Assembly: GCA_947484535.1 (NCBI GenBank)
Contig: CANKPO010000129.1
Location: forward strand, 1-5,186
Direction of reading: 5' to 3'
Source of the DNA: Caulobacteraceae bacterium
GTDB taxonomy: Bacteria; Pseudomonadota; Alphaproteobacteria; Caulobacterales; Caulobacteraceae
DNA: 5,186 nt
Within the stretch, counting starts at the first letter, position 1. Every line of letters starts with the position of its first letter. Below are positions 1-5,186 of the stretch, piece after piece. The notes under the pieces were generated by a model. That model saw only the letters and a program-made list of their open reading frames with translations. It was not told where the DNA came from and did not search any database. The position numbers and the translations under genes were made by a program.

Positions 1-1
1 G

Positions 2-547
2 ATGCTTCCGGCCCCCAGCGCTCGCGATGATGACTATTTTGCCCTGCGGGTCTTTTCGGAGATCTTAGGCGGCGGCATGTCCTCTCGTCTGTTCCAAGAG
101 GCCCGTGAGCGGCGCGGTCTGGCCTATGCTATTGATGCCTATGCCGACACCTACGCCGATGCCGGAGTGCTGGGCGTCTATGCCGGATGCGCGGCTAAGG
201 ACGGGCTGGAACTGGCCAAGGTCACAGCCGGTGAAATCATGGGCCTTGCTGAGCGGACTGAACCTGGCGAACTGGCGAGAGCCAAGGCGCAGCTCAAATC
301 CTCGCTCTTTATGGCGCGAGAGTCCGCCCTTGCCCGCGCAGAGCAGGCGGCCGGTCAGGTCCTCTTGTTCGACCGGCTGTTCAGCACAAAAGAGATCGGG
401 GCCTCCATCGATCAGGTCGAGGCCAGTGACGTGCAACGCCTCGGGGCAAGCCTTCTAGAACCGCGCATAACGGCCACGGCCGCCTTGGGTGCCAAGGCTG
501 CAGCGGCAGCCGCTGAGGGCTTTAGCCGCGCGCTTCACGGCCTTTGA
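2..547 (+). CDS. M16 family zinc metallopeptidase, C-terminal part (5' end outside the window)
   Basis: The visible 181 residues are the C-terminal half of an M16B peptidase related to the mitochondrial processing peptidase beta subunit and bacterial PqqL/YmxG-type proteins. The open frame begins at the window edge, so the methionine at base 2 is probably internal. The signature is the glycine-rich segment GGGMSSRLFQE at visible residues 23-33, followed by RERRGLAYAI. Arg35 and Tyr42 have the spacing of the Arg/Tyr pair that binds substrate in the C-terminal domain of this family. The HxxEH zinc site lies in the N-terminal half and cannot be seen, so an inactive M16 homologue is not excluded. 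The protein ends in an alanine-rich tail (KAAAAAAEGFSRALHGL) and a TGA stop. Family members cleave peptides or remove leader sequences; the substrate here is unknown. The gene converges on the cold-shock gene, with about 70 bases between the two stops. Confidence 0.9.
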   Translation: MLPAPSARDDDYFALRVFSEILGGGMSSRLFQEARERRGLAYAIDAYADTYADAGVLGVYAGCAAKDGLELAKVTAGEIMGLAERTEPGELARAKAQLKSSLFMARESALARAEQAAGQVLLFDRLFSTKEIGASIDQVEASDVQRLGASLLEPRITATAALGAKAAAAAAEGFSRALHGL

Positions 548-559
548 TCTATAACGGCG

Positions 560-588
560 AAAACCCCGCGCTCCGGAGGGAGGCGGGG
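560..588 (-). terminator. Rho-independent terminator of the cold-shock gene
   Basis: Read on the - strand, CCCCGC (588-583) pairs with GCGGGG (569-564). The stem continues inward as CTCC (582-579) with GGAG (574-571), leaving one bulged C and a four-base loop. Four T residues follow at 563-560. The hairpin lies 29 bases past the cold-shock stop codon. On the + strand the same hairpin follows the peptidase stop but has no T-run, so it could at most be a weak terminator for that gene. Confidence 0.8.
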
Positions 589-617
589 CCAATTCGTCGT
601 CGATCACCGAAGGTCTC

Positions 618-1121
618 TTAGTCGAGACGCAGGTTGTCGGCGGAAGCCTTGCCGGTGCGGCGATCGGCTTGCAGGTCGTAGGACAGACGCTGTCCGTCCT
701 GAAGACCCGAAAGACCAGCCCGTTCAACGGCTGAAATGTGGACGAAGATGTCGCCGCCGCCATTGTCTGGCTGAATAAAGCCAAAGCCTTTGGTGGAGTT
801 GAACCACTTCACCGTGCCCGTACCCGAACCTGTGGTTTCACCCATCGGGGCCGAAGGGGCTGGACGCGGACGTGCAGGCGCACGGTCCGAGCTGCCACCA
901 CCGGTGCCGCCACTCAGAACGCGCAGCTCACCGGCCGAGGTCTTGCCTGACCGGCGGTCTTGCTCAAGCTCATAGGCGATAGACTGGCCTTCATCGAGGC
1001 TGCTTAGACCGGCCCGCTCGAGGGCTGAAATGTGGACGAAAACGTCCTGACCGCCGTCACTTGGTTCAATGAACCCAAAGCCCTTGGTCGAATTGAACCA
1101 CTTAACTGTGCCTGTCGGCAT
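618..1121 (-). CDS. Cold-shock protein with two cold-shock domains (CspC/CspD-type of Caulobacter)
   Basis: This 167-residue protein has two tandem cold-shock domains at about residues 3-69 and 101-167. Each carries the nucleic-acid-binding RNP1 motif (KGFGFI, 13-18 and 111-116) and RNP2 motif (VFVHI, 27-31; IFVHI, 125-129), with aromatic residues intact. The linker (about 70-100) is rich in Gly, Ser, Pro and Arg and is probably disordered. The family binds single-stranded RNA and DNA in the cytoplasm and acts as an RNA chaperone or transcription antiterminator. E. coli Csp proteins have about 70 residues and one domain; two-domain forms are known in Caulobacter crescentus, where they are linked to stationary phase, and in other alphaproteobacteria. 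The start is supported by an AGGAAGG ribosome binding site just upstream. The gene has its own terminator and probably its own promoter and long leader. Whether it answers to cold or to stationary phase cannot be told here. Confidence 0.95.
   Translation of the reverse strand: MPTGTVKWFNSTKGFGFIEPSDGGQDVFVHISALERAGLSSLDEGQSIAYELEQDRRSGKTSAGELRVLSGGTGGGSSDRAPARPRPAPSAPMGETTGSGTGTVKWFNSTKGFGFIQPDNGGGDIFVHISAVERAGLSGLQDGQRLSYDLQADRRTGKASADNLRLD
621..821 (-). repeat. Intragenic repeat, copy 2 (second cold-shock domain)
   Basis: This stretch encodes residues 101-167, the second cold-shock domain, homologous to 915-1115. Many synonymous differences separate the copies outside the exact 18-base block, which points to an old duplication and not a recent one. 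Confidence 0.8.
915..1115 (-). repeat. Intragenic repeat, copy 1 (first cold-shock domain)
   Basis: This stretch encodes residues 3-69 of the cold-shock protein and is homologous to 621-821. The best-conserved block is the 18-base sequence ggctgaaatgtggacgaa (+ strand), identical at 1023-1040 and 729-746 and covering the RNP2 codons. The copies are offset by exactly 294 bases (98 codons). Confidence 0.8.
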
Positions 1122-1206
1122 AGACCTTCCTCACCACTTCCACCTGCGAGTCGGACTGCTGCGCACAGCTCGGCCGCCCTCGGATCGCCATCAACAACCA
1201 GCGCCC

Positions 1207-1233
1207 GGACCTTTGCACCAAGGTGCCCAGTCC
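1207..1233 (-). other. Candidate hairpin in the leader of the cold-shock mRNA
   Basis: GCACC (1215-1219) and GGTGC (1222-1226) form a perfect inverted repeat around AA. They are flanked by GGAC (1207-1210) and GTCC (1230-1233), which can extend the stem across an internal loop. It would fold about 85-110 bases upstream of the start codon. Cold-shock mRNAs often have long structured leaders that control stability and translation; a role here is inference. Confidence 0.4.
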
Positions 1234-1254
1234 CGATAACCGACTTCACACCTT

Positions 1255-1283
1255 AAAATATCACTGTGCAAAGCAACTCCCAA
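1255..1283 (-). promoter_or_regulatory. Candidate promoter of the cold-shock gene
   Basis: On the - strand TTGGGA (1283-1278) and TATTTT (1260-1255) are separated by 17 bases, close to a sigma-70 type promoter. Transcription would begin near 1248, giving a leader of about 125 bases, a length typical of cold-shock genes. A second candidate -35 box, TTGACGCC (1320-1313), fits the Caulobacter housekeeping consensus well but has no convincing -10 partner. This is a motif match only. Confidence 0.4.
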
Positions 1284-1333
1284 ATCAAAATTGCAAGCCG
1301 TTACAGCAATGGGGCGTCAATGTGGCGCAATCG

Positions 1334-1368
1334 ACCCATATTTTCCGTTTTTTCCGACACTTATGGGT
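1334..1368. repeat. 7-bp perfect inverted repeat with a T-rich spacer
   Basis: ACCCATA (1334-1340) and TATGGGT (1362-1368) are exact reverse complements, separated by 21 bases. The spacer contains TTTTCCG twice (1341-1347 and 1349-1355). The element lies between the dehydrogenase stop and the cold-shock promoter region. The large loop and lack of a T-run on the - strand make it a poor terminator. It could be a protein-binding site or chance; the rest of the roughly 250-base gap (1122-1369) shows nothing further beyond the candidate promoter, leader hairpin and overlapping reading frame. Confidence 0.35.
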
Positions 1369-1369
1369 A

Positions 1370-2179
1370 TCATGAATTCTGATCTGCTGAGGCCTTGCCG
1401 AACAGGGAATTGGCCGCAAGCTGCTCTCTCATGGCTTCTGGGTCCATGGTTCCTGCCCGATCCATCTCCACCAGCTCGGGAGGGACATACCAGTGAAGGA
1501 CGTCAGATCCGTAGGCTTGCCATACGGTTTGCGCCACATCCGAAGGGGGAATGGCACGGAAAATGCCGTCTTTGGGTGCATTTTCGACGGCGCCGGGCGG
1601 CAAGAGGGGAGTGTCGATCAGGCCGGGCAGGACGTCCGCGACCCGCACGCCAAAGGCCTTGAACTCGACCGACAGGGCCTCGGTCAGGCCCTTTACCGCA
1701 TGTTTGGTCGCCGAATAGACCGCGATGCCGGGCATGCCGAAGGTTGCTGAAGATGACGAAGTTGTGAAGCACAGGGAGCCGGGCGTGGCCTTCAAATATT
1801 GGATCGCCTCGTGGATTCCGATCAGGACGCCCACAAAATTGACGTTCACGACGGCCATAATGTCTTCGAAGGTCTGGTCCGCAAAGGGACCACCTCGGCC
1901 GATCCCGGCATTGTTATAGAGGATGTCCATCTTGCCATCGGTCGTCTCGGCAAAGGCGGCGAGGGCGGCGCGATAGGCCAAGCGGTCGGTGACATCGAGC
2001 GTCTGGACGATGCAGTTCTCGGCGCCCAGTTCCGCCTCGAGCGCCTTGAGGCCCGCACTATTGACGTCACAGCCGCCAATGAACCAGCCCTTGGCGTGGA
2101 ACAGGCGGGCGGTCTCGAGACCCATGCCCGAGGCGGCGCCGGTGATGAAGATGGACTTGCGCCCGTTGGCCTTGGTCAT
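1370..2179 (-). CDS. Short-chain dehydrogenase/reductase (SDR), classical type
   Basis: This 269-residue protein is a classical SDR, a cytoplasmic Rossmann-fold oxidoreductase acting on alcohols or ketones. It shows the cofactor motif TGAASGMG (13-20), Asp38 after the second beta strand (which favours NAD(H) over NADP(H)), NNAG (89-92), and the catalytic set Asn114, Ser142, Tyr155 and Lys159 (YSATK, 155-159). The PG motif (185-186) followed by IDTP is also typical. Length is near the family's usual 250, with a C-terminal extension of about 60 residues that may shape the substrate pocket. The ATG is preceded by AGGA about 11 bases upstream, rather distant but acceptable, and the Rossmann motif sits at the expected distance from this start. 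The gene follows the amidohydrolase by 53 bases on the same strand with no clear terminator between, so co-transcription is likely. The substrate is unknown; it may process a product of the amidohydrolase. Confidence 0.93.
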   Translation of the reverse strand: MTKANGRKSIFITGAASGMGLETARLFHAKGWFIGGCDVNSAGLKALEAELGAENCIVQTLDVTDRLAYRAALAAFAETTDGKMDILYNNAGIGRGGPFADQTFEDIMAVVNVNFVGVLIGIHEAIQYLKATPGSLCFTTSSSSATFGMPGIAVYSATKHAVKGLTEALSVEFKAFGVRVADVLPGLIDTPLLPPGAVENAPKDGIFRAIPPSDVAQTVWQAYGSDVLHWYVPPELVEMDRAGTMDPEAMREQLAANSLFGKASADQNS

Positions 2180-2232
2180 GGTCTGGTGTTTCCTGCCGTA
2201 AAGGCCCTTTGCGGGCGCGATGGGTGTTGGGA

Positions 2233-3969
2233 TCAGGCTGCGGGCGCGGTTTGCGCTCCGCGCACCAACTTGCCGGGTAGGGCGCCCGTGGGCTGACCCT
2301 CACGATAGACGACCGTGCCGCTGACGATGGTGGCGACATAGCCCTCCGCCTCCTGCATCAGACGCCGTGCGCCTGCGGGCAGGTCATAGATCATGTGCGG
2401 CGGGCGCAATTGTAGACGCGCCATATCGATAATGTTGAGGTCGGCCTTATAGCCGGGCGCGACCACGCCCCGGTCGAGCAGGCCGACGGCCTCCGCCGTA
2501 TCGCGGGTCTGGCTGCGAACCACGAAGGGTAGGCTGAGCTGTTCGCCGCGCGTGCGATCCCGACACCAGTGGGTCAGCATATAGGTCGGCACACTGACGT
2601 CACAGATGGCCCCAACATGGGCGCCGCCATCGGACAGTCCAAAGATGGTGTTGGGGTTCTTCATCATGGTTAGGGTGTTATCGAGGCTGCCCTCTGTGTA
2701 GTTGTGCATGGCAAAGAATAGGAAGCCTGAGCCATCGCCGGTGGCCAGCATATCATAGACAATGGCGTCTGGGCTGGTGCCCTCGCGCTTGGCGCGGGCC
2801 GCGATGCTGTCTTCGGGGGCGGGCTCATAGTTCGGCGGATCGCCCAGCTCGAACATCTTGTGATAGGCCCCGGCCAAGGAATTGATGAAGGGATGGCCGC
2901 GCTCTGGGGCTTCGGACAGGATGCGGGCGCGCACCTCTGGATCACGCATGACCGCCGCCCGCTCGCTAAAGGGCAGGTCGGCAATGGCGATGTAGCTAGG
3001 CCGAGTGATGAAGGGGTGGGCAGAGCCTTGCAGGCCAAGCATTAGTCCCACAGGGCGGCCCTGAACCTGCGCCTTGATAGGCAAACCCTCGTCGGCGGCC
3101 TCGTCCAAGCGGGTCATCAGTTCGCGCCATTGGTCAGGGGCAGCATCGGCCTGGACCATCGAAAAGCTCAAGGGGCGGCCAGAGACCTCGGTCAGGGTCT
3201 TGATCAGGCCAAACTCGTGATCCATCTGGCGGAAATCGGAGACCCATTGCAGAACGCCGGTGCCGGCCTCGGCTAGACCCTCGGCAATGGCGATCATCTC
3301 GGCGTCGGCTGCTCCGATGGTGGGGGTCAGGTCGCCGTCAGCAGTGCGGTGAACCATGGTGCGGGTGGTGGAAAAGCCCAAGGCTCCGGCCTCAATGGCC
3401 TCGCGGGTCAGGGCCTTCATCTGGGCGATCTCGTCGGGGGTGGCGTCCTCGCGGTCCGCGCCGCGCTGGCCCATCACATAGACCCGCAAGGCCCCATGCG
3501 GCGCCTGAGCGGCGACATCGACATCGTGCGGCAGGGCGTCAACCGCGTCCATATATTGGCCAAAGCTCTCCCAGTTCCAAGACAGGCCCTCATGCAGGGC
3601 GGTGCCGGGAATGTCCTCAACCCCTTCCATCAGCCGCACGAGGGTGTCGCGGTCGGCCACGCGGACGGGGGCAAAACCGACGCCGCAATTGCCCATCACC
3701 ACGGTGGTTGAACCATGCAGGGATGAAGGGGTGAGGCGACTGGTCCAGGTGGCTTGGCCATCATAATGGGTGTGGATATCGACCCAGCCGGGGGTGACAA
3801 GCAGGCCAGTGGCGTCGATCTCTTCGGCGGCGCTGCCCTTGACGGTGCCCACCGCGACGATCTTGCCTTGGCGTAGGGCCACATCGGCGACAAAGGGCTC
3901 ACCGCCATTGCCATCGACAACCGTGCCGCCGCGAATGATCAGATCATAGGCTGTGCTGGAACCATCCAT
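2233..3969 (-). CDS. Amidohydrolase, N-acyl-D-amino-acid deacylase (D-aminoacylase)-like
   Basis: This 578-residue protein belongs to the amidohydrolase superfamily, D-aminoacylase branch. A beta-sandwich domain is formed by the ends (about 1-60, with [13 protein letters not shown], and about 505-578, with [12 protein letters not shown]), around a TIM-barrel catalytic domain. Visible metal or catalytic residues are the HTH motif (His66, His68), Cys95 in GNCGVGFAP, which matches the metal-binding Cys of Alcaligenes D-aminoacylase, and Asp447 in LSDGGAH, the catalytic acid/base. The two histidines that complete the zinc site in that enzyme are not evident: the matching segments read LQWVSDFRQ (240-248) and PLSFSMVQ (266-273). 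It is about 100 residues longer than classical D-aminoacylases. Family members hydrolyse N-acyl-D-amino acids or related amides, so the family call is firm and the substrate open. No signal peptide is seen. A strong ribosome binding site (GGAGGAGA, 8 bases from ATG) fixes the start. It is probably co-transcribed with the dehydrogenase. Confidence 0.9.
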   Translation of the reverse strand: MDGSSTAYDLIIRGGTVVDGNGGEPFVADVALRQGKIVAVGTVKGSAAEEIDATGLLVTPGWVDIHTHYDGQATWTSRLTPSSLHGSTTVVMGNCGVGFAPVRVADRDTLVRLMEGVEDIPGTALHEGLSWNWESFGQYMDAVDALPHDVDVAAQAPHGALRVYVMGQRGADREDATPDEIAQMKALTREAIEAGALGFSTTRTMVHRTADGDLTPTIGAADAEMIAIAEGLAEAGTGVLQWVSDFRQMDHEFGLIKTLTEVSGRPLSFSMVQADAAPDQWRELMTRLDEAADEGLPIKAQVQGRPVGLMLGLQGSAHPFITRPSYIAIADLPFSERAAVMRDPEVRARILSEAPERGHPFINSLAGAYHKMFELGDPPNYEPAPEDSIAARAKREGTSPDAIVYDMLATGDGSGFLFFAMHNYTEGSLDNTLTMMKNPNTIFGLSDGGAHVGAICDVSVPTYMLTHWCRDRTRGEQLSLPFVVRSQTRDTAEAVGLLDRGVVAPGYKADLNIIDMARLQLRPPHMIYDLPAGARRLMQEAEGYVATIVSGTVVYREGQPTGALPGKLVRGAQTAPAA

Positions 3970-3975
3970 GGCCCG

Positions 3976-3983
3976 TCTCCTCC
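3976..3983 (-). promoter_or_regulatory. Strong ribosome binding site of the amidohydrolase gene
   Basis: On the - strand GGAGGAGA lies six to eight bases before the ATG at 3969 and is a near-perfect anti-16S match. It decides the start codon. It directly abuts the T-run of the hairpin at 3984-4007. Confidence 0.75.
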
Positions 3984-4007
3984 AAAAAGGCCTTCTTGCT
4001 GGGCCTT
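3984..4007 (-). terminator. Terminator-like hairpin between the FAD oxidoreductase and the amidohydrolase
   Basis: On the - strand AAGGCC (4007-4002) pairs with GGCCTT (3992-3987) around a nine-base loop, and the T-run extends to 3984. It has the form of a modest intrinsic terminator for the upstream gene. It lies directly before the amidohydrolase ribosome binding site, however, so any promoter in the short gap would have to read through it. It may instead be an attenuator or a 5' mRNA stabiliser. Confidence 0.45.
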
Positions 4008-4016
4008 GGTTGGAAC

Positions 4017-4045
4017 AGACTAGCGAGGCGGTCGGGGCGCGCCAA
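4017..4045 (-). promoter_or_regulatory. Candidate promoter of the amidohydrolase-dehydrogenase pair
   Basis: On the - strand TTGGCGCG (4045-4038) matches the Caulobacter -35 consensus TTGACGNS with one mismatch. After 13 bases comes GCTAGTCT (4024-4017), which shares only the GCTA part of the -10 consensus GCTANAWC. Transcription would start near 4010, just before the hairpin. The -10 fit is weak. Confidence 0.3.
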
Positions 4046-4055
4046 ACCTATTTTT

Positions 4056-5048
4056 CTAAAGGGCGCGGGATTCTATCACCGCGGCTGCCAAGGCCTGACC
4101 CGAGGCAAAGGCATATTCGATGCGCGGGCCAAGGCGCCAGTCGCCGCAAACGCCTAGTCCTAGGCTTTCGGCCCAGCCAAAGGGCGTGCCTGCAGGCTGT
4201 TCGATCTGGGCATAGCGCCAGCGGTGGGCGGTCAGGCTGATCGGGGTCGTGAAGCTCGCATGGTCTGCAAAGGCGGTCAGCAGGGCCTGAGCCGCCTCAT
4301 CGGCGGTCTCTTCCAGATGGGTCTTGGACCAGGCCGGTGAGCCATGCAGGACCCAGGCCTCTGGCCCCTCACGTCCGGGTTTTGACGTCTCGCGCGAGAT
4401 CCATGACAGGGGGCCAGTTTCGAGCCGCGCGGCATCAAAATCAGCCCTAACCGGCCTATCGAACACAGCCATGGCGGCCCAGCAAGGCGCGCTGCGGACC
4501 GCTTCGGCCTCGCGCGCCATATGGGGGACCCAATCACTGACCAGGGGGCCGGTCTGTTCAGCGGGGACGGCGACCAGCACCACCTCGAACGGTCCCTCGC
4601 GCTCGCCCTCTGCGAACCGAAGGCTCCAAGCCCCTGGACCGCCCTCAATGGCCAGAACCTGACGGCCAAACCTTGCGTCCAGACCCTCTAGCGCCGCCTT
4701 GACCACCTGGTTCATGCCGCCCACGCCGACATAGCGATCATCCCCACCGAGGGGCTCGCTCGTGCCATCCGCGTCGATCTTGATCAGCTTTCCTTCCCAA
4801 GGCGCGCAGGCCCCAGCGGCGGTCCAGCCCGCGACGGCCTTGGTCAAGCCCTCGCCTCGGACAGTGAAAAACTGAGCGCCATGGTCGAGCCTCACGGTCC
4901 CCAGTGCGGTTTCCATGCGGCGGGTACTCATCCGCCCGCCCGGCCCGCGTCCCTTGTCAAACAGGGTCACCTGATGGCCAGCCTCTTGCAGGCTGCGGCC
5001 AGCCGCAGCCCCGGCAAGGCCTGCTCCGATAATGGCGATGGTGGTCAT
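4056..5048 (-). CDS. FAD-dependent oxidoreductase, renalase-like (COG3380 type)
   Basis: This 330-residue protein begins with an FAD-binding Rossmann motif GAGLAG (8-13). The second-strand acidic residue is Asp31, followed by GRGPGGRMSTRR (33-44), then LDHGAQFFTV (54-63), which is characteristic of the bacterial renalase/COG3380 family. The C-terminal FAD motif is CGDWRLGPRIEYAFASG (301-317), where Gly302-Asp303 contact the cofactor. Length is normal for the family. Characterised bacterial renalase oxidises mis-reduced isomers of NAD(P)H back to NAD(P)+, a metabolite-repair role; whether this protein does so is inference. It is cytoplasmic, with no signal peptide or membrane segment. The ATG lies eight bases before the Rossmann strand but has only a weak ribosome binding site (GAGAGA, rather far upstream); no better in-frame start is available before Met40. 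A 66-base gap separates it from the gene on the right, and a hairpin follows its TAG stop. Confidence 0.88.
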   Translation of the reverse strand: MTTIAIIGAGLAGAAAGRSLQEAGHQVTLFDKGRGPGGRMSTRRMETALGTVRLDHGAQFFTVRGEGLTKAVAGWTAAGACAPWEGKLIKIDADGTSEPLGGDDRYVGVGGMNQVVKAALEGLDARFGRQVLAIEGGPGAWSLRFAEGEREGPFEVVLVAVPAEQTGPLVSDWVPHMAREAEAVRSAPCWAAMAVFDRPVRADFDAARLETGPLSWISRETSKPGREGPEAWVLHGSPAWSKTHLEETADEAAQALLTAFADHASFTTPISLTAHRWRYAQIEQPAGTPFGWAESLGLGVCGDWRLGPRIEYAFASGQALAAAVIESRAL

Positions 5049-5075
5049 GGTTAAACAGTCTCTCGTGAACAGCCT

Positions 5076-5103
5076 GACCTAAGCCAGCCGCACGAGGGGT
5101 CAA
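5076..5103 (-). promoter_or_regulatory. Candidate promoter of the FAD oxidoreductase gene
   Basis: On the - strand TTGACC (5103-5098) is a near-consensus -35 box. Sixteen bases later comes TAGGTC (5081-5076), a poor -10 match. Transcription would start near 5069, about 20 bases before the ATG. The good -35 box and the location between two genes are the only support. Confidence 0.35.
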
Positions 5104-5114
5104 GCCCTTTAGCG

Positions 5115-5186
5115 CTATCGCCAGCGGGCATGGGCCAATGCGGCGGCACGGTGAAGCCAGATGTGGCGGGCGGCGAGCCGTTCGAC
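5115..5186 (-). CDS. C-terminal end of an unidentified gene (partial)
   Basis: From the right window edge an open - strand frame runs for 23 codons and ends with TAG at 5117-5115. The visible tail is rich in Arg, His and Ala (ending HRAAALAHARWR). Most codons end in G or C, as in the neighbouring genes, and the frame stops just before the candidate promoter of the FAD oxidoreductase. That makes a true gene end likely. Nothing in 23 residues identifies the family. Confidence 0.4.
   Translation of the reverse strand, partial: VERLAARHIWLHRAAALAHARWR

Noticed and set aside
65..436. - strand open frame of 123 codons opposite the M16 peptidase
   Set aside because: It is a shadow of the peptidase gene, with no domain or ribosome binding site support.
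621..1115. Two similar blocks considered as a CRISPR or mobile repeat
   Set aside because: They encode two homologous protein domains in one continuous frame; there are no regular short repeats and spacers.
2200..2210. Palindrome AAAGG-C-CCTTT between amidohydrolase and dehydrogenase, considered as a terminator
   Set aside because: The arms leave a one-base loop and only three T residues, too weak to separate the two genes.
1799..2296. Long + strand open frame (165 codons) opposite the dehydrogenase
   Set aside because: It lies antisense to a gene with a full set of SDR motifs, has no recognisable domain, and is expected from strong G/C third-position bias.
3349..3711. + strand open frame of 120 codons within the amidohydrolase gene
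   Set aside because: It is antisense to the catalytic domain of the amidohydrolase and glycine/histidine-rich in the way typical of shadow frames.
4036..4043. 8-bp palindrome GGCGCGCC upstream of the amidohydrolase
   Set aside because: It is expected by chance in G+C-rich DNA, and nothing around it suggests an operator.

Overview
The window looks like ordinary chromosomal DNA of an alphaproteobacterium, most plausibly of the Caulobacterales (Caulobacter/Brevundimonas-like). This rests on the high G+C content, Caulobacter-type promoter-like boxes, an M16B processing-peptidase homologue, a cold-shock protein with two fused cold-shock domains, and a large D-aminoacylase-like amidohydrolase of a kind common in Caulobacter and sphingomonads. 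The assignment is inferred from gene content alone. I see no rRNA or tRNA gene, insertion sequence, phage gene or CRISPR array.

Layout. The 3' part of an M16 zinc-peptidase gene enters from the left on the + strand (to 547). Every other gene lies on the - strand. From right to left in transcription order they are: the last codons of an unidentified gene (5186-5115), a renalase-like FAD oxidoreductase (5048-4056), a D-aminoacylase-family amidohydrolase (3969-2233), a short-chain dehydrogenase (2179-1370) and a double cold-shock-domain protein (1121-618). The peptidase and cold-shock genes converge on a strong hairpin at 560-588. Its T-run is on the - strand, so it mainly terminates the cold-shock transcript.

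How the genes relate. The amidohydrolase and the dehydrogenase are 53 bases apart and are probably co-transcribed as a small catabolic or detoxification pair; their substrate cannot be read from the sequence. The FAD oxidoreductase has a plausible promoter of its own and is followed by a terminator-like hairpin that abuts the amidohydrolase ribosome binding site, so it may or may not belong to the same transcript. The cold-shock gene is preceded by about 250 bases without a confident gene. That stretch holds a candidate promoter, a probable leader of about 125 bases with a hairpin, and an inverted repeat just past the dehydrogenase stop.

No clearly new multi-gene system is visible. The points most worth a second look are the apparent loss of the two canonical histidine zinc ligands in the amidohydrolase, the hairpin next to its ribosome binding site, and the structured leader of the cold-shock gene, which contains an overlapping reading frame.
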